DNA from: SAR116 cluster bacterium AG-337-N21
GTDB lineage: Bacteria > Pseudomonadota > Alphaproteobacteria > Puniceispirillales > Marisalimonadaceae
Reading direction: 5' to 3'
Length of the DNA: 54,995 bases
Assembly: GCA_003282145.1 (NCBI GenBank)
Contig: QBZZ01000013.1
Span: 1-54,995, forward strand
Shown: in pieces, positions 8,495-18,699 of the stretch
Numbering within the stretch: position 1 is the stretch's first letter
How the letters are laid out: every line of letters starts with the position of its first letter
Position numbers and translations under genes: made by a program
Notes under the pieces: model-generated
Databases searched by the model: none
What the model was told of the DNA's origin: nothing
What the model saw: only the letters and a program-made list of their open reading frames with translations

Positions 8495-10039
8495 ATGCTT
8501 AAATTTATAAATTTAATTACAAATAATTATTTTCTTAAACAAAAGCTAAAAGTAGATGGAAAGAATTCTCCTGAAAGAAGACTTACTGACAACTGGCAAG
8601 GTAACTCAGAAATTGGCAAAACAATAGTCAATGGTAAAACTAATCCAAAACTAATTAAAGATTTTAACAAGTTTTATTTTTTGAGAGATTTAAAAGCTGA
8701 GGGCAGTATTAAAGCAAGATCCATAGCACGTTCTTTAGTGTCAAATTGGATCAATGAGAAACATAATCTTCTCTCAAAGGAATTTGACTCTCAAATAATG
8801 GCAGAAAGAGTAACGTGTTGGAGTTTCAATTTTTCATGGTTTGCAGAGAGTGGCGAATTAGATTTACAAAAGAAAATATTATATTCTATTGCATTACAGA
8901 CAAAATATCTCGAGATAAAACTTACAGAAACAAATAATCACCTAGAACAAATAGTAATAATTAAAGGTATTTTAGTTGCTAAGTCTATTTTATTTGAAGA
9001 TATAATCATTATAGATGATTTATTAAATATTATAGATCAAAAACTTGAAATTTTAACAAATAGTGATGGTGGACACACCTCTAGAAGTCCTGTCCTTCAT
9101 ATAAATTTATTACGACATTTAATAGAAATTAGATCTATAGTTGGAATTTTAAAAAATGTTGATGCAGAGAACTTACATAAAAAAACAATTAAAATGGGCG
9201 AATTCTGCAGGGGCTTTCAGATGCCAAATGATTGTTTTGCATGGTTCCACGGAGGATCATTAGTTCCTAAAGATATTATAAAACAAACTTTAAACAGGAT
9301 TGGTTACAAAAATAGAATTTTTCAACTTGCTGAAGACACTGGTTTTTGTAGATTATCCAATATGGATACAGTTGTGTTTGTAGATGTTGGTTTAACACCA
9401 ATAGTAAGTACGAATACAAAAGCAAGTTTATTTGCGTTTGAGTGTTTTTATAAAAAAGAAAAAATTATTTCTAATCTAGGAGAATTAACTAAATCTAGTA
9501 TTAAGAGTGCCAAAAATTCATTAGCGTCATCTGCTGCTCACTCTACTTTAAATATTGACGATAGAAATAATATAGATCTAACAGGAAAAAGAAAAACTGA
9601 GATATTAGAAGTCAAATACGGAAAGACAAAGGATGGAAACTTATTAGATTTAACACATTCAGGTTATAAGACTATTTTTGGGATAAATCACAAAAGACAA
9701 ATTTATCTATCTAATAAAAAAAATGAAATAAGGGGTAAAGACGTAATCATAAGTCTTGGAAATATTGGTACAATACCCAAAATGGCAAATATTCACTTTC
9801 ATTTAAATCCAAGCATAGAACTTATAAAAACTAGAAGTGGTTCAATTTTATTAAACCACTTAAAGGGCTTTGTTTGGAAAATGACCTCTGACAATCAAGA
9901 TATAGTTATCCGGGATTCAGTTATGTTTACTCCAAAAGGTCCTACTCCTTGTAAAGAAATAATGATAATTATGAAACTTGAAAAAATAAGGGCATATAAG
10001 ATGGTCTCTTGCAATTGGGCATTTCAATTACAAAAGTAG
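8495..10039 (+). CDS. Heparinase II/III family protein
   Basis: A 514-residue protein that matches the uncharacterised heparinase II/III-like family encoded between rsmB and purH in many alphaproteobacteria. The N-terminal half is an alpha/alpha-toroid type region (FLRDLKAEGSIKARSIARSLVSNWI, SFNFSWFAESGELDLQ). The C-terminal half is the beta-sheet heparinase II/III domain (VVFVDVGLTP, AHSTLNIDDRNN). No signal peptide is evident at the N terminus, which is odd for a polysaccharide lyase and suggests that the family name may mislead about function. The start is an ATG four bases after rsmB. The genomic position, rather than a known substrate, is the main clue. Confidence 0.85.
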   Translation: MLKFINLITNNYFLKQKLKVDGKNSPERRLTDNWQGNSEIGKTIVNGKTNPKLIKDFNKFYFLRDLKAEGSIKARSIARSLVSNWINEKHNLLSKEFDSQIMAERVTCWSFNFSWFAESGELDLQKKILYSIALQTKYLEIKLTETNNHLEQIVIIKGILVAKSILFEDIIIIDDLLNIIDQKLEILTNSDGGHTSRSPVLHINLLRHLIEIRSIVGILKNVDAENLHKKTIKMGEFCRGFQMPNDCFAWFHGGSLVPKDIIKQTLNRIGYKNRIFQLAEDTGFCRLSNMDTVVFVDVGLTPIVSTNTKASLFAFECFYKKEKIISNLGELTKSSIKSAKNSLASSAAHSTLNIDDRNNIDLTGKRKTEILEVKYGKTKDGNLLDLTHSGYKTIFGINHKRQIYLSNKKNEIRGKDVIISLGNIGTIPKMANIHFHLNPSIELIKTRSGSILLNHLKGFVWKMTSDNQDIVIRDSVMFTPKGPTPCKEIMIIMKLEKIRAYKMVSCNWAFQLQK

Positions 10040-10106
10040 ACTGAGTTTAAATTAATAAGAAATGTTTTAATTATAATATAATCAAATTAAAGATCGGTTA
10101 AATAAA

Positions 10107-11717
10107 ATGGATAAAGTTGACAGTGATAAATTGTTTACTGACAAAGTTAAAATTAAAAGGGCTTTGGTTTCAGTAACCGACAAAACTAATATTGAAAAAT
10201 TAGCTAAAGTTCTTGAGGATTATAATATAGAAATTTTATCTACTGGAGGCACTGCTAAATTTTTAAAAGAAAATGCAATACCAGTTAAGGATGTTTCAAA
10301 TGAAACAAATTTCCCCGAAATCTTAAATGGGAGAGTAAAAACACTCCACCCTAAAATACATGGAGGGATACTTAGCAGAAGAAATAATTCAGTTCATACA
10401 GAACAATTGCAAAAACATCATATTAAGGAAATTGATCTCCTAATCATTAATTTATATAAATTTCAGGAAACCGTAGAAAATAATAAGTATGAGACCGAAG
10501 TTATTGAAAATATTGATATTGGTGGACCAGCAATGATAAGGGCCGCAGCTAAGAACCATGAGTTTGTTACTATTTTAACTGATCCTGGGGATTACTCTAA
10601 GCTTATAAATGAACTTAAAGATAAATGTGAAACCTCATATACTTTTAGAAAATATCTTGCTGGAAAAGCTTTTAAATTAACTAATGAATATGATCATGCA
10701 ATTTCTGACTGGTTTAATAATGAAAACATTAACGCAATTGATCTACCTGAAACATTTTCAATAGATTTTAAAAAATTCTTGGAAATGAGGTATGGAGAAA
10801 ATCCACATCAAAAAGCGGCATTTTATAAAACGAATGACCCTAGAATTGGAATTGCTACATCTAACCAACTTCAAGGGAAAGAACTTTCATATAATAATAT
10901 TAATGATGGCAATGCTGCTTATGAATTAATTTGTGAATTTAATCAGCCAGCAATTGCAATTATTAAACATGCTAATCCTTGTGGTGTAGCTGAGAACGCT
11001 AATATAAATTTAGCATGGGAAAAAGCACTACAAACAGATCCAATTAGTGCATTTGGTGGAATAGTGGCTTTAAACAGAGAATTAACCCTAGATTTAGCAA
11101 AGCAAATGAAATCTTTATTTTTAGAAGTAATAATTGCACCTTCTTTTACTAAAGAGGCACTTCAAATTTTTAGGGACAAACCCAATGTAAGAATTTTAGC
11201 ATCAGGATCAATGCCTATACCTCAGGAAAACGGATTGGATATAAAATCTATTTCAGGAGGTATGCTGGTCCAAACTCGCGACAACAAAGTTTTAAAGACA
11301 AGTGACCTGAAGACAGTAACAAAAAGAGTACCTACACAATTAGAATTAAATAATTTACTTTTTGCGTGGAAGGTAGCAAAACATACTAAATCCAATGCTA
11401 TCATATATGCCAAAGATCTTCAAACTGTAGGAATTGGGGCAGGACAAATGAGTAGAATAGATTCCACAATGATAGCTAATGAGAAAGCTAAAAAATCTTC
11501 AATATTAGCAAACTTAAAATCATCAATGACTTTTGAAAGTGTAGTTGCTAGCGACGCATTCTTCCCATTCGCCGATGGTTTAGTAGCCGCTGCAGATGCA
11601 GGTGTTACAGCTGTAATTCAACCAGGTGGATCAATTAGAGATCAAGACGTAATAGCTGCAGCAGATGAACGCAACATTGCCATGGTTTTTACATCAGTAA
11701 GACATTTTAAACATTAA
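10107..11717 (+). CDS. purH: Bifunctional AICAR formyltransferase / IMP cyclohydrolase
   Basis: Catalyses the last two steps of de novo purine synthesis, AICAR to FAICAR to IMP. The 536-residue protein begins with the MGS-like IMP cyclohydrolase domain (VSVTDKTNIEKLA, STGGTAKFL, GRVKTLHPKIHGG; about 20-150). It continues with the AICAR transformylase domain carrying the KHANPCG catalytic motif (about 290-296), SAFGGIVALN, and SDAFFPFADG near the end. Overlapping TATAAT hexamers at 10072-10082 may be its -10, without a clear -35. The stop lies two bases from the convergent mutY stop. Confidence 0.97.
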   Translation: MDKVDSDKLFTDKVKIKRALVSVTDKTNIEKLAKVLEDYNIEILSTGGTAKFLKENAIPVKDVSNETNFPEILNGRVKTLHPKIHGGILSRRNNSVHTEQLQKHHIKEIDLLIINLYKFQETVENNKYETEVIENIDIGGPAMIRAAAKNHEFVTILTDPGDYSKLINELKDKCETSYTFRKYLAGKAFKLTNEYDHAISDWFNNENINAIDLPETFSIDFKKFLEMRYGENPHQKAAFYKTNDPRIGIATSNQLQGKELSYNNINDGNAAYELICEFNQPAIAIIKHANPCGVAENANINLAWEKALQTDPISAFGGIVALNRELTLDLAKQMKSLFLEVIIAPSFTKEALQIFRDKPNVRILASGSMPIPQENGLDIKSISGGMLVQTRDNKVLKTSDLKTVTKRVPTQLELNNLLFAWKVAKHTKSNAIIYAKDLQTVGIGAGQMSRIDSTMIANEKAKKSSILANLKSSMTFESVVASDAFFPFADGLVAAADAGVTAVIQPGGSIRDQDVIAAADERNIAMVFTSVRHFKH

Positions 11718-11718
11718 T

Positions 11719-12831
11719 TTAAAATAAATTTTCGTCTTCAAGATATTTTATAATCTTCTTAATTAAACTTGGTATTGCTAATTTTTTTAAATTTTGACTA
11801 TCAACAAACCTATAGGACTTCTTATCTGATTGGTCTTTCAAAACGTCATTATTATCAATATAAGCTATTGCAATTGAACAGTTTAACTTAAAATGTGTGA
11901 ATACATGTATTATTTTTTTTTCAAGAATATTCCAATCAAGATTAAACAAAGAATCTTTTTTTGTTATAAAATTAGGTGATTTTGAAAAATAATTCTTATC
12001 TTCTTTTAGCCAACCTATGGACGGAATTACATCCATATTTGATAATAATCCTCTATTATTATTTTTAGTCATTAGAATATCACCGTGCTTATTAATTAAG
12101 CAAAAAAATAAACCATATCTATTATTTTTAATTTTTTTTGGCAGTCGTTTAGGATATATTTTAGCGTTAACTGTACCACCTACTTTACAAAAATTAATCA
12201 AAGGACAAGAAGAACACCTGGGAGACTTAGGTATACAAATTAATGATCCTAAATCCATTAATGCTTGCGCATAATCTCCATATCTTTGATTTGGCAAATA
12301 TCTCTCTGAGATTTCTTCAATATATTTTTTTGATTTTTCTAATGGCTCATCAACGGCATATAATCTGGAAAATATCCTTTCGACATTGCCATCAATAACA
12401 TTTGATTTAATATCAAAAGCAATTGCCATTATAGCTGATGCAGTGTAGTTGCCAATTCCTGGCAAAGATAATAATTTGCTTTTGTCACAAGGAATAATCG
12501 AATTATAATCATTAGAAATTATTTTTGCTGTCTCATGAAGATTTTTTGCCCTACTGTAATAACCTAAACCAGCCCAATAAGAGGATACTTCTTGAAAATC
12601 TGCTTTAGCCAGTTGATCAATAGTAGTCCATTTTTTTACAAAATTTAAAAAATAGGGAATAACTGTTGACACTACTGTTTGCTGCAACATAATTTCTGAT
12701 AAATATACAAAGTAAGGATTGGGCAACTCCCCAGATAAAGCTCTCCAGGGCAAATTTCTTCTATTTTTGTCATACCAATTCAATAATAAGTTAGAAAAAC
12801 TTTTGTAATTATCTTTTTTTGTCTTATTCAT
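11719..12831 (-). CDS. mutY: A/G-specific adenine DNA glycosylase MutY
   Basis: Removes adenine mispaired with 8-oxoguanine. The 370-residue protein shows the catalytic glutamate in EIMLQQT (about 47), the helix-hairpin-helix LPGIGNYTASAI, the catalytic aspartate in VIDGNVERIFSR and the [4Fe-4S] cluster motif C-x6-C-x2-C-x5-C (CIPKSPRCSSCPLINFC). It ends with a divergent C-terminal NUDIX-like domain for 8-oxoG recognition. The start is an ATG at 12831, divergent from dciA. The mutY-dciA-dsbA-smc order is conserved in alphaproteobacteria. Confidence 0.95.
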   Translation of the reverse strand: MNKTKKDNYKSFSNLLLNWYDKNRRNLPWRALSGELPNPYFVYLSEIMLQQTVVSTVIPYFLNFVKKWTTIDQLAKADFQEVSSYWAGLGYYSRAKNLHETAKIISNDYNSIIPCDKSKLLSLPGIGNYTASAIMAIAFDIKSNVIDGNVERIFSRLYAVDEPLEKSKKYIEEISERYLPNQRYGDYAQALMDLGSLICIPKSPRCSSCPLINFCKVGGTVNAKIYPKRLPKKIKNNRYGLFFCLINKHGDILMTKNNNRGLLSNMDVIPSIGWLKEDKNYFSKSPNFITKKDSLFNLDWNILEKKIIHVFTHFKLNCSIAIAYIDNNDVLKDQSDKKSYRFVDSQNLKKLAIPSLIKKIIKYLEDENLF

Positions 12832-12895
12832 GGTTTTAAGTATATATTATGATATCTGTTAAAAGTATTCTTTTAAAAAAATTGTGATTTATAAT

Positions 12896-13336
12896 ATGAA
12901 GTCATTAGTAAAAATTACCGAAAATATTGTTGAAAAAAAGTTAAGCAGACTTGGTGCTGTTCAAACACATATTTTACTAAATTGGAATTATATAGCAGAA
13001 CATTATTCTAATATTACAATTCCTGACAAAATTAAGTTTAATAGAAATAAAAATACTGATGGCCAAATTACTATAAAGGTTCAAAATGGTTTTGGACCAG
13101 AAATTCAACACGCTATTCCATTTTTGTTAAATCAAATAAACTCAAGATTTGGCTATAAGGCTATAACAAAAATCAAAATAATACAGTCTGAACTTGGATA
13201 TATTAAAAAAATAGAAAAAAACGTTTTTCAACCAAAAGTTTTAAATGATCCAGACTTAATTTCTAATATTTTGCCAGATGGAGAACTAAAATTAGCAATG
13301 CAAAGATTCGAAATTTCCCGAAAAAAAATGCTCTGA
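12896..13336 (+). CDS. DciA / DUF721 family protein
   Basis: Small basic protein of the DUF721 family, which includes DciA, the ancestral loader of the replicative helicase DnaB. About 146 residues from the ATG at 12896. A GTG at 12884 would add four residues (MIYN), and neither has a strong ribosome binding site. The fold region GQITIKVQNGFGPEIQHAIPFLLNQINSRFG, typical of the KH-like DUF721 domain, lies at about 60-90. It sits between mutY and dsbA, as in relatives. A helicase-loading role is inferred from the family, not seen directly. Confidence 0.75.
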   Translation: MKSLVKITENIVEKKLSRLGAVQTHILLNWNYIAEHYSNITIPDKIKFNRNKNTDGQITIKVQNGFGPEIQHAIPFLLNQINSRFGYKAITKIKIIQSELGYIKKIEKNVFQPKVLNDPDLISNILPDGELKLAMQRFEISRKKML

Positions 13337-13415
13337 TTTTTTAAATATCTATTATTTAATAAGTTGATTTAGTGTATAAGAATATTAATAAATAAAATGT
13401 TAAAAGGTAAAGATT

Positions 13416-14054
13416 TTGAAAAAACAAATTATAGTAAATAGAAGAAATACATTATTAAGTTTATTGGCTGTTAGTATTTTCCCTAAATATAGTTATTCAA
13501 ATCAAGGCCTACTAAGTGACAATATGCGTAAACAATTTATGGGTTCAAAAAATGCACCAATTAAAATTAAGGAATATTTTTCTCTAACCTGTGGTCACTG
13601 TGCAAATTTTCATCTTAAGACTTTACCTCAACTCAAGGAGCGATACATTGATACTGGTAAAGTTCAATTAGAGTTTATTGACTATCCTCTTGATAGGCTT
13701 GCTATTATTGCTGCCACCTTAGCCCGAACACTTCCAACTGAGGACGGATATTTGGAAGCTGTAAGCATATTATTAAAAAAACAAAAGCAGTGGGCATATT
13801 CAAAAAAGCCTCTTGATGAATTACGTTCTATAGCAAAATTATTTGGAGTTTCTTCAAAACAATTTGATGAAATTTTAAAGAATATTCCGCTTATGCAAGA
13901 AATTATTAATAAAATGGAAAAGGAGTCTAAAAATTTTAATATAGAGTCCACACCGACATTTATTATAAATAACAATCATAAAATTTCAGGCGCTTTCTCT
14001 TTTAAAGACTTTGAAAAAAAACTTTTAACTTTAATTAAAGCAAAGAATTCTTAA
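13416..14054 (+). CDS. DsbA-family thiol oxidoreductase, exported
   Basis: Thioredoxin-fold protein with the active site C59-G-H-C62 in LTCGHCANFH, followed by the helical insertion and the cis-proline region ESTPTFIINNN (about 175-185). Residues 1-29 (basic MKKQ...RR, hydrophobic LLSLLAVSIF, then YSYSNQ) look like a signal peptide, so it probably acts in the periplasm. The start is TTG at 13416, with AGGTAAAG just upstream; the nearby ATG at 13398 is in another frame and terminates early. This DsbA-like gene lies upstream of smc in many alphaproteobacteria. Its likely role is disulfide formation, but an isomerase or reductase role cannot be excluded. Confidence 0.88.
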   Translation: MKKQIIVNRRNTLLSLLAVSIFPKYSYSNQGLLSDNMRKQFMGSKNAPIKIKEYFSLTCGHCANFHLKTLPQLKERYIDTGKVQLEFIDYPLDRLAIIAATLARTLPTEDGYLEAVSILLKKQKQWAYSKKPLDELRSIAKLFGVSSKQFDEILKNIPLMQEIINKMEKESKNFNIESTPTFIINNNHKISGAFSFKDFEKKLLTLIKAKNS

Positions 14055-14073
14055 TATTAATAAAGGATAATTA

Positions 14074-17000
14074 ATGAAGTTCAAATCTGTTAGGATTTCT
14101 GGGTTCAAATCTTTCTTAGAACCAACTGAAATACTGATTAACGATGGCTTGACTGGGGTTGTAGGTCCTAATGGTTGTGGGAAGTCAAACATTGTTGAAG
14201 CGGTAAAATGGGTTATGGGCGAAAATTCTGCACGTCAAATGCGTGGCGATGAAATGGATGATATTATTTTTGCAGGTACAAGTGAGAGACCAGCTAGAAA
14301 CTTTGCAGAAGTATCTATTAAATTAGACAATTCAGAGCGAAAAGCTCCAGCAAATTTCAACCACCTTGAAGAAATTGAAATTTCTAGAAAAATTGAAAGA
14401 GAAAAGGGATCAATCTATAGGGTTAATTCAAAACAAGTTAGAGCAAGAGATATACAATTAATTTTTGCTGATAATGGAACCGGTGCTCGTTCGTCAGGGA
14501 TAGTTAGTCAAGGTAGAATAGCACAAATAATAGATGCAACCTCTGAAGATAGAAGAATAATTCTTGAAGAAGCAGCAAATATAAAGGGGTTACATAACAG
14601 AAGACATGAGGCTGAACTAAAACTAAATGGAGCTAATGAAAATCTAAATAGATTAATGGACATTGAGCAAACTTATCAAGATCAGCTTATAGAATTAGAA
14701 AAACAAGGAAGAAAAGCTGCTAGATATAGATCAGTAGGTGACAGACTAAGAAAAGCTGAGGCAACTTTGTTTTTAACACTCTTAAATACGGCAGAAAATG
14801 AGTTTAATGATTTCAAAAAACATTTAGATATAGCCAAAGAAAACGTAAATAAAGGACAAATTAATGTATCCAAACACACTAAAGCAAAACAGGAAATTTT
14901 AGATGAATTACCTGAGTTTAAAAAATTAGAAACTAAAAAGATAACAGTTTTACAATCTCTGAATATAACAAAAATTAGATTAGAAGAAGAGAAATCCTCT
15001 GCAAAAACAACACTAAACAATATCTTAAATCAAATTTCCCAAATAGAAACAGACATCCAAAGAGAAGTTGAAATTAAACAGGACGCAAAAAAAACATTGT
15101 TGGGCCTATTTACAGAAGAAGAAAAGTTAAAATCTGAGTCAACAAATTTTTTGACTAAGAAAACTGACGCCTTGAAGCTAGTAAAAGATCTAAAGGCTAA
15201 AACAGAAGAAGCAAATACAAAACTTTCCACTATAACTTCAGAAATATATTCGATAAAATCTGATAAATCAGATCTTGAAAAACGTATATCTGTTCTAACA
15301 GATAAGATTAAAAACTCTGAATTTCAAATATCTGAGTTTAACTCAAAAGAAGATGAACAAGTTCTTAAAAAGAATAATCAGCAATTAAGTAAATTAGAAC
15401 AAATATTAAAAAATAAAAATCAAAATTTAGTGTCTTATAAACAAGAATTAATAAAATTAGAAGAAAAAGAAGTTAAACTTAGTGATCAAAAGAGTAATAC
15501 TGACCAAAATTTTAATGTAATTAACGCAGAATTAAATTCTCTATCTTCGATATTAGGTGATGATACTTTAAATAAAAACTCACTAGAAAAAAGCATAAAT
15601 AATATAGGTAATCTTGAAAAAGCAATAGGATCCGTTTTAGGTGAAACCTTATTAGCACCAATTCATTCCGATGAAAATCACTTTCTTAAGAATACATATT
15701 GGAGAAATGATTTAAAAACTAAATTCAGCTCAGAATTACCCAAAGGCGCAATCCCTATAATTTCAGAAATCAAAAAAAATTCAATTTTAGATATTGCTTT
15801 GATTGGTGTAGGTATAGTTAAAGATGAAGAAACTGCTTATGATCTTCAGAAAAATTTATCATTTGGGCAAGCACTTACAACTTCCAAAGGTGGTTTATGG
15901 AGATGGGATGGTTTTGTACAACCTCAAGGTGTACAAAACAGTTATTCCGAAAGACTTCAACAAATTGCAAAATTAAGATTACTTCAAAATAAATTACCTG
16001 CTGTAAAAAAAGAACAAAAAATTATTGAAAGTAAAATTGATGAAAATCAATCAGGTATAAGTAAATGTAAACGTGATATTATTGAGTTAGAATCGCAAAT
16101 ATTAGAAATAATTAAAAATTCAAATGCATTAGAATTAACTAACTCAAAATTAGATGCAAAACTTCTTTCATCTAAAGTTTTATTAAAAGAGCATCTAGAT
16201 ATAACAAAAATATCTCAAAAAGAGTTAGTTGGACTTAAAAATCAATTAAACAATTCTATTAATTTACCATCATTATTAGCTGATGAACTGAAAATAAGAA
16301 ATATAGCCGATCAATGTAGAAATGAATTAGCTGACGCAATGGCATCAGAACAACAAATAAAGACACATGAAAGTTTTCAAGCAAGAAACCTAATGCAGAT
16401 TAATAATCAAAGTGAGAATTGGAAAAAAAGAGAAAATGAGGCGTCCATGAGATTGATGTCTTTGCAAGATAGATTGAAAAAGTTAAAAGATGATCAAAAG
16501 AGATTGACAAGCCTACCAGATAATTTTGAAAAGAGAGAAGAAGATCTCAACAAACAAATTGATAAGGCTGTTCAAGACAAGAATATTGCCTCTGATAAAT
16601 TAGTACATACTGAGACTAATCTTCATAATATAGAAAAATTAGAAAGGGAAGCAGAACAAAAAGTTACATCCTTTCGTGAAAAAATGATAAAAATAGATGC
16701 CTCGCTGAATCTTGCTAGAACCAAAATACAGAACATCGAGGCTAGAGTTTTTGAAAAGCTAAGAATAAACACAGATAAATTGCTTGAAATTGTCGGTTTT
16801 AATGAAAAAAATAATTTAAACGTTTCTATTGAGTTATTAGAAAGAACTGTTCAACGTCTTATAAATGAAAGGGAATCACTAGGTGCCGTAAATTTGCGTG
16901 CAGAAGAAGAAATGAAAGAGATGAAAGAAAAAATCGAGACCATGTCATCTGAAAGAATTGATCTAGAATTAGCAATAGAAAAACTTAGAACTGGAATTTT

Positions 17001-17505
17001 TGAACTTAATAAGGAAGGAAGGCAAAGATTAAAAGATAGCTTTGATGATGTTAACAAAAATTTTAAAGATCTTTTTCAAAAACTCTTCGGAGGCGGAGAC
17101 GCTGAGTTAAAATTAGTTGGAAGTGAAGATCCTCTTAAAGCAGGTTTAGAAGTTTTAGCAAGTCCACCTGGAAAGAAAATGCAACTTCTTTCACTTTTAT
17201 CTGGAGGAGAACAAGCCTTAACGGCAATCTCTTTGATTTTTTCAGTATTTTTGTGTAATCCTGCACCTATTTGTATTTTAGACGAGGTAGATGCACCACT
17301 TGATGACACAAATGTAGGAAGATTTTGCGATTTGCTTAATAAAATAGTTACAGAGACAAACACTTATTTTATAGTTGTAACACATCATAGAATTACAATG
17401 GCTAAAATGGATAGACTATTTGGAGTTACAATGGAACAAAAGGGAATCAGTAGGTTAGTTTCTGTTAATTTAGAAGAAGCAAATAGAATAAGGGACATTG
17501 CTTAA
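14074..17505 (+). CDS. smc: Chromosome segregation protein SMC
   Basis: Condensin-type ATPase that organises the chromosome together with ScpA and ScpB. The 1143-residue protein has the N-terminal Walker A GPNGCGKSN (31-39) and a long coiled coil (about 170-500). The central hinge (about 505-640) includes AIGSVLGETLLAPI and FVQPQGVQNS, and is followed by a second coiled coil. The C-terminal head has the ABC signature LLSGGEQALTA and the Walker B CILDEVDAPLDD. A QGRIAQIIDA segment is also visible in the N-terminal head. It follows the dsbA-like gene by 19 bases and precedes the atp operon by 90 bases. The alphaproteobacterial gene order is intact. Confidence 0.97.
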   Translation: MKFKSVRISGFKSFLEPTEILINDGLTGVVGPNGCGKSNIVEAVKWVMGENSARQMRGDEMDDIIFAGTSERPARNFAEVSIKLDNSERKAPANFNHLEEIEISRKIEREKGSIYRVNSKQVRARDIQLIFADNGTGARSSGIVSQGRIAQIIDATSEDRRIILEEAANIKGLHNRRHEAELKLNGANENLNRLMDIEQTYQDQLIELEKQGRKAARYRSVGDRLRKAEATLFLTLLNTAENEFNDFKKHLDIAKENVNKGQINVSKHTKAKQEILDELPEFKKLETKKITVLQSLNITKIRLEEEKSSAKTTLNNILNQISQIETDIQREVEIKQDAKKTLLGLFTEEEKLKSESTNFLTKKTDALKLVKDLKAKTEEANTKLSTITSEIYSIKSDKSDLEKRISVLTDKIKNSEFQISEFNSKEDEQVLKKNNQQLSKLEQILKNKNQNLVSYKQELIKLEEKEVKLSDQKSNTDQNFNVINAELNSLSSILGDDTLNKNSLEKSINNIGNLEKAIGSVLGETLLAPIHSDENHFLKNTYWRNDLKTKFSSELPKGAIPIISEIKKNSILDIALIGVGIVKDEETAYDLQKNLSFGQALTTSKGGLWRWDGFVQPQGVQNSYSERLQQIAKLRLLQNKLPAVKKEQKIIESKIDENQSGISKCKRDIIELESQILEIIKNSNALELTNSKLDAKLLSSKVLLKEHLDITKISQKELVGLKNQLNNSINLPSLLADELKIRNIADQCRNELADAMASEQQIKTHESFQARNLMQINNQSENWKKRENEASMRLMSLQDRLKKLKDDQKRLTSLPDNFEKREEDLNKQIDKAVQDKNIASDKLVHTETNLHNIEKLEREAEQKVTSFREKMIKIDASLNLARTKIQNIEARVFEKLRINTDKLLEIVGFNEKNNLNVSIELLERTVQRLINERESLGAVNLRAEEEMKEMKEKIETMSSERIDLELAIEKLRTGIFELNKEGRQRLKDSFDDVNKNFKDLFQKLFGGGDAELKLVGSEDPLKAGLEVLASPPGKKMQLLSLLSGGEQALTAISLIFSVFLCNPAPICILDEVDAPLDDTNVGRFCDLLNKIVTETNTYFIVVTHHRITMAKMDRLFGVTMEQKGISRLVSVNLEEANRIRDIA

Positions 17506-17532
17506 AAAAATAAATTTTTTTCAAGTAAACTC

Positions 17533-17561
17533 TTGACTTATTTGCTTGGTCAAAATAATTT
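17533..17561 (+). promoter_or_regulatory. Candidate promoter of the F0 atp operon
   Basis: TTGACT (17533-17538) and TAATTT (17556-17561) are separated by 17 bases and lie 34 bases upstream of the atpI ATG at 17596. The -35 is close to the sigma-70 consensus; the -10 is weak. It lies in the only non-coding gap between smc and the atp genes. Confidence 0.35.
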
Positions 17562-17595
17562 AAGCACGCTTATATGGTGTATGCGAAAGTGTGTT

Positions 17596-17895
17596 ATGAG
17601 CTCATTTAAAAAAGAAGAAAATTTGAATTCAAGAATAGATAATGCTTTAGCAAAAAAAGGGAATAAAAACGAAATTAATAACATCAACCAAACTTTAGTT
17701 AATACTTTTTCTAGAGTTGCTGTTGAACTACTAGCTGGATTATTAGTTGGTGCAGGAATAGGTTGGACATTAGATAAGTGGTTAGACACAAGTCCTTGGT
17801 TTCTAATCTTATTTTTTTTGCTAGGTGGGGCCGCTGGTATACTTAATCTTTGGAGAGTGGTAACTGGAAAAGGCCTTAAGATTGGATACTTTTAA
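17596..17895 (+). CDS. atpI: ATP synthase subunit I (AtpI)
   Basis: Small membrane protein that assists assembly or Mg2+ supply of the F0 c-ring. About 99 residues from the ATG at 17596, preceded by GAAAG. Longer forms from TTG 17533 or ATG 17581 are less likely because they would run through the probable promoter. It has two predicted membrane helices: VAVELLAGLLVGAGIGWTLD and WFLILFFLLGGAAGIL. The LLVGAGIGWTLDKWL block is typical of alphaproteobacterial AtpI. It is the first gene of the F0 operon, 21 bases before atpB. Confidence 0.9.
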   Translation: MSSFKKEENLNSRIDNALAKKGNKNEINNINQTLVNTFSRVAVELLAGLLVGAGIGWTLDKWLDTSPWFLILFFLLGGAAGILNLWRVVTGKGLKIGYF

Positions 17896-17916
17896 CATTT
17901 AATATAGAAAAAAATA

Positions 17917-18660
17917 ATGAATTCACCTGTCGAGCAATTTACAATAAAAGTTATATATGAATTAAACATTATGGGCATAGATATTTCTTTCACTAATGCA
18001 TCATTGTTTATGATCTTATCTATTCTTGGTTCTGCTGGATTTTTATATATAGGAGCAAGAAAACAAGCTCTCGTTCCTAACAGATTTCAGTCTCTAGTAG
18101 AAATGTCATATGAATTTGTAGCTAATATGGTTAAAGAGAATGCTGGTAAGGGTAGTCAGGCTTATTTTCCATTTATATTTACTCTATTTATGTTTATTTT
18201 ATTTGGTAATTTACTTGGAATGATTCCATACAGTTATACCTTTACTTCACAAATAGCAGTCACTTTTACATTAGCAGCTATCATATTTATTGGAGTTACA
18301 ATTATCGCACTTTTTAAGCATGGATTAAAATTTTTTACATTTTTCTTCCCATCTGGGGTGCCTATTGGTTTAGCACCACTACTTATTCCAATAGAAATAA
18401 TATCTTACTTTATTCGTCCTATTAGCCTATCAGTCAGATTATTTGCCAATATGTTAGCTGGGCACACTATGATGAAGGTGTTTGCTGGTCTTATAATAAT
18501 GATGGGATCTGCGAGTGGTTTTTTAAAGATTGGTGCAATTTTACCACTGATGGCGGTTATAGGATTAACTGGACTAGAATTCTTAGTTGCAGCCTTGCAA
18601 GCCTATGTTTTTAGTATTCTAACATGTATGTATCTACATGATGCACTACATTTACATTAA
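17917..18660 (+). CDS. atpB: F0F1 ATP synthase subunit a
   Basis: Stator subunit containing the two proton half-channels of F0. The 247-residue protein has the usual series of membrane helices, the essential arginine in the PISLSVRLFANMLAGH stretch and the C-terminal glutamine in VAALQAYVFSILTCMYLHDALH. It matches the alphaproteobacterial form, including the N-terminal PVEQFTIK and the internal IPYSYTFTS. It is followed by atpE after 39 bases. Confidence 0.97.
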   Translation: MNSPVEQFTIKVIYELNIMGIDISFTNASLFMILSILGSAGFLYIGARKQALVPNRFQSLVEMSYEFVANMVKENAGKGSQAYFPFIFTLFMFILFGNLLGMIPYSYTFTSQIAVTFTLAAIIFIGVTIIALFKHGLKFFTFFFPSGVPIGLAPLLIPIEIISYFIRPISLSVRLFANMLAGHTMMKVFAGLIIMMGSASGFLKIGAILPLMAVIGLTGLEFLVAALQAYVFSILTCMYLHDALHLH

Positions 18661-18699
18661 TTCATGACTAAATTATATAATTAACGAAAGGAAAATAAA

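Noticed and set aside
17503..17525. A/T hairpin after smc as a terminator
   Set aside because: It consists only of A and T runs with no G-C pairs, so it would not form a stable terminator.
17533..17595. Longer atpI starting at TTG 17533 or ATG 17581
   Set aside because: The extension covers the likely promoter and has no family similarity; ATG 17596 has a suitably spaced GAAAG.
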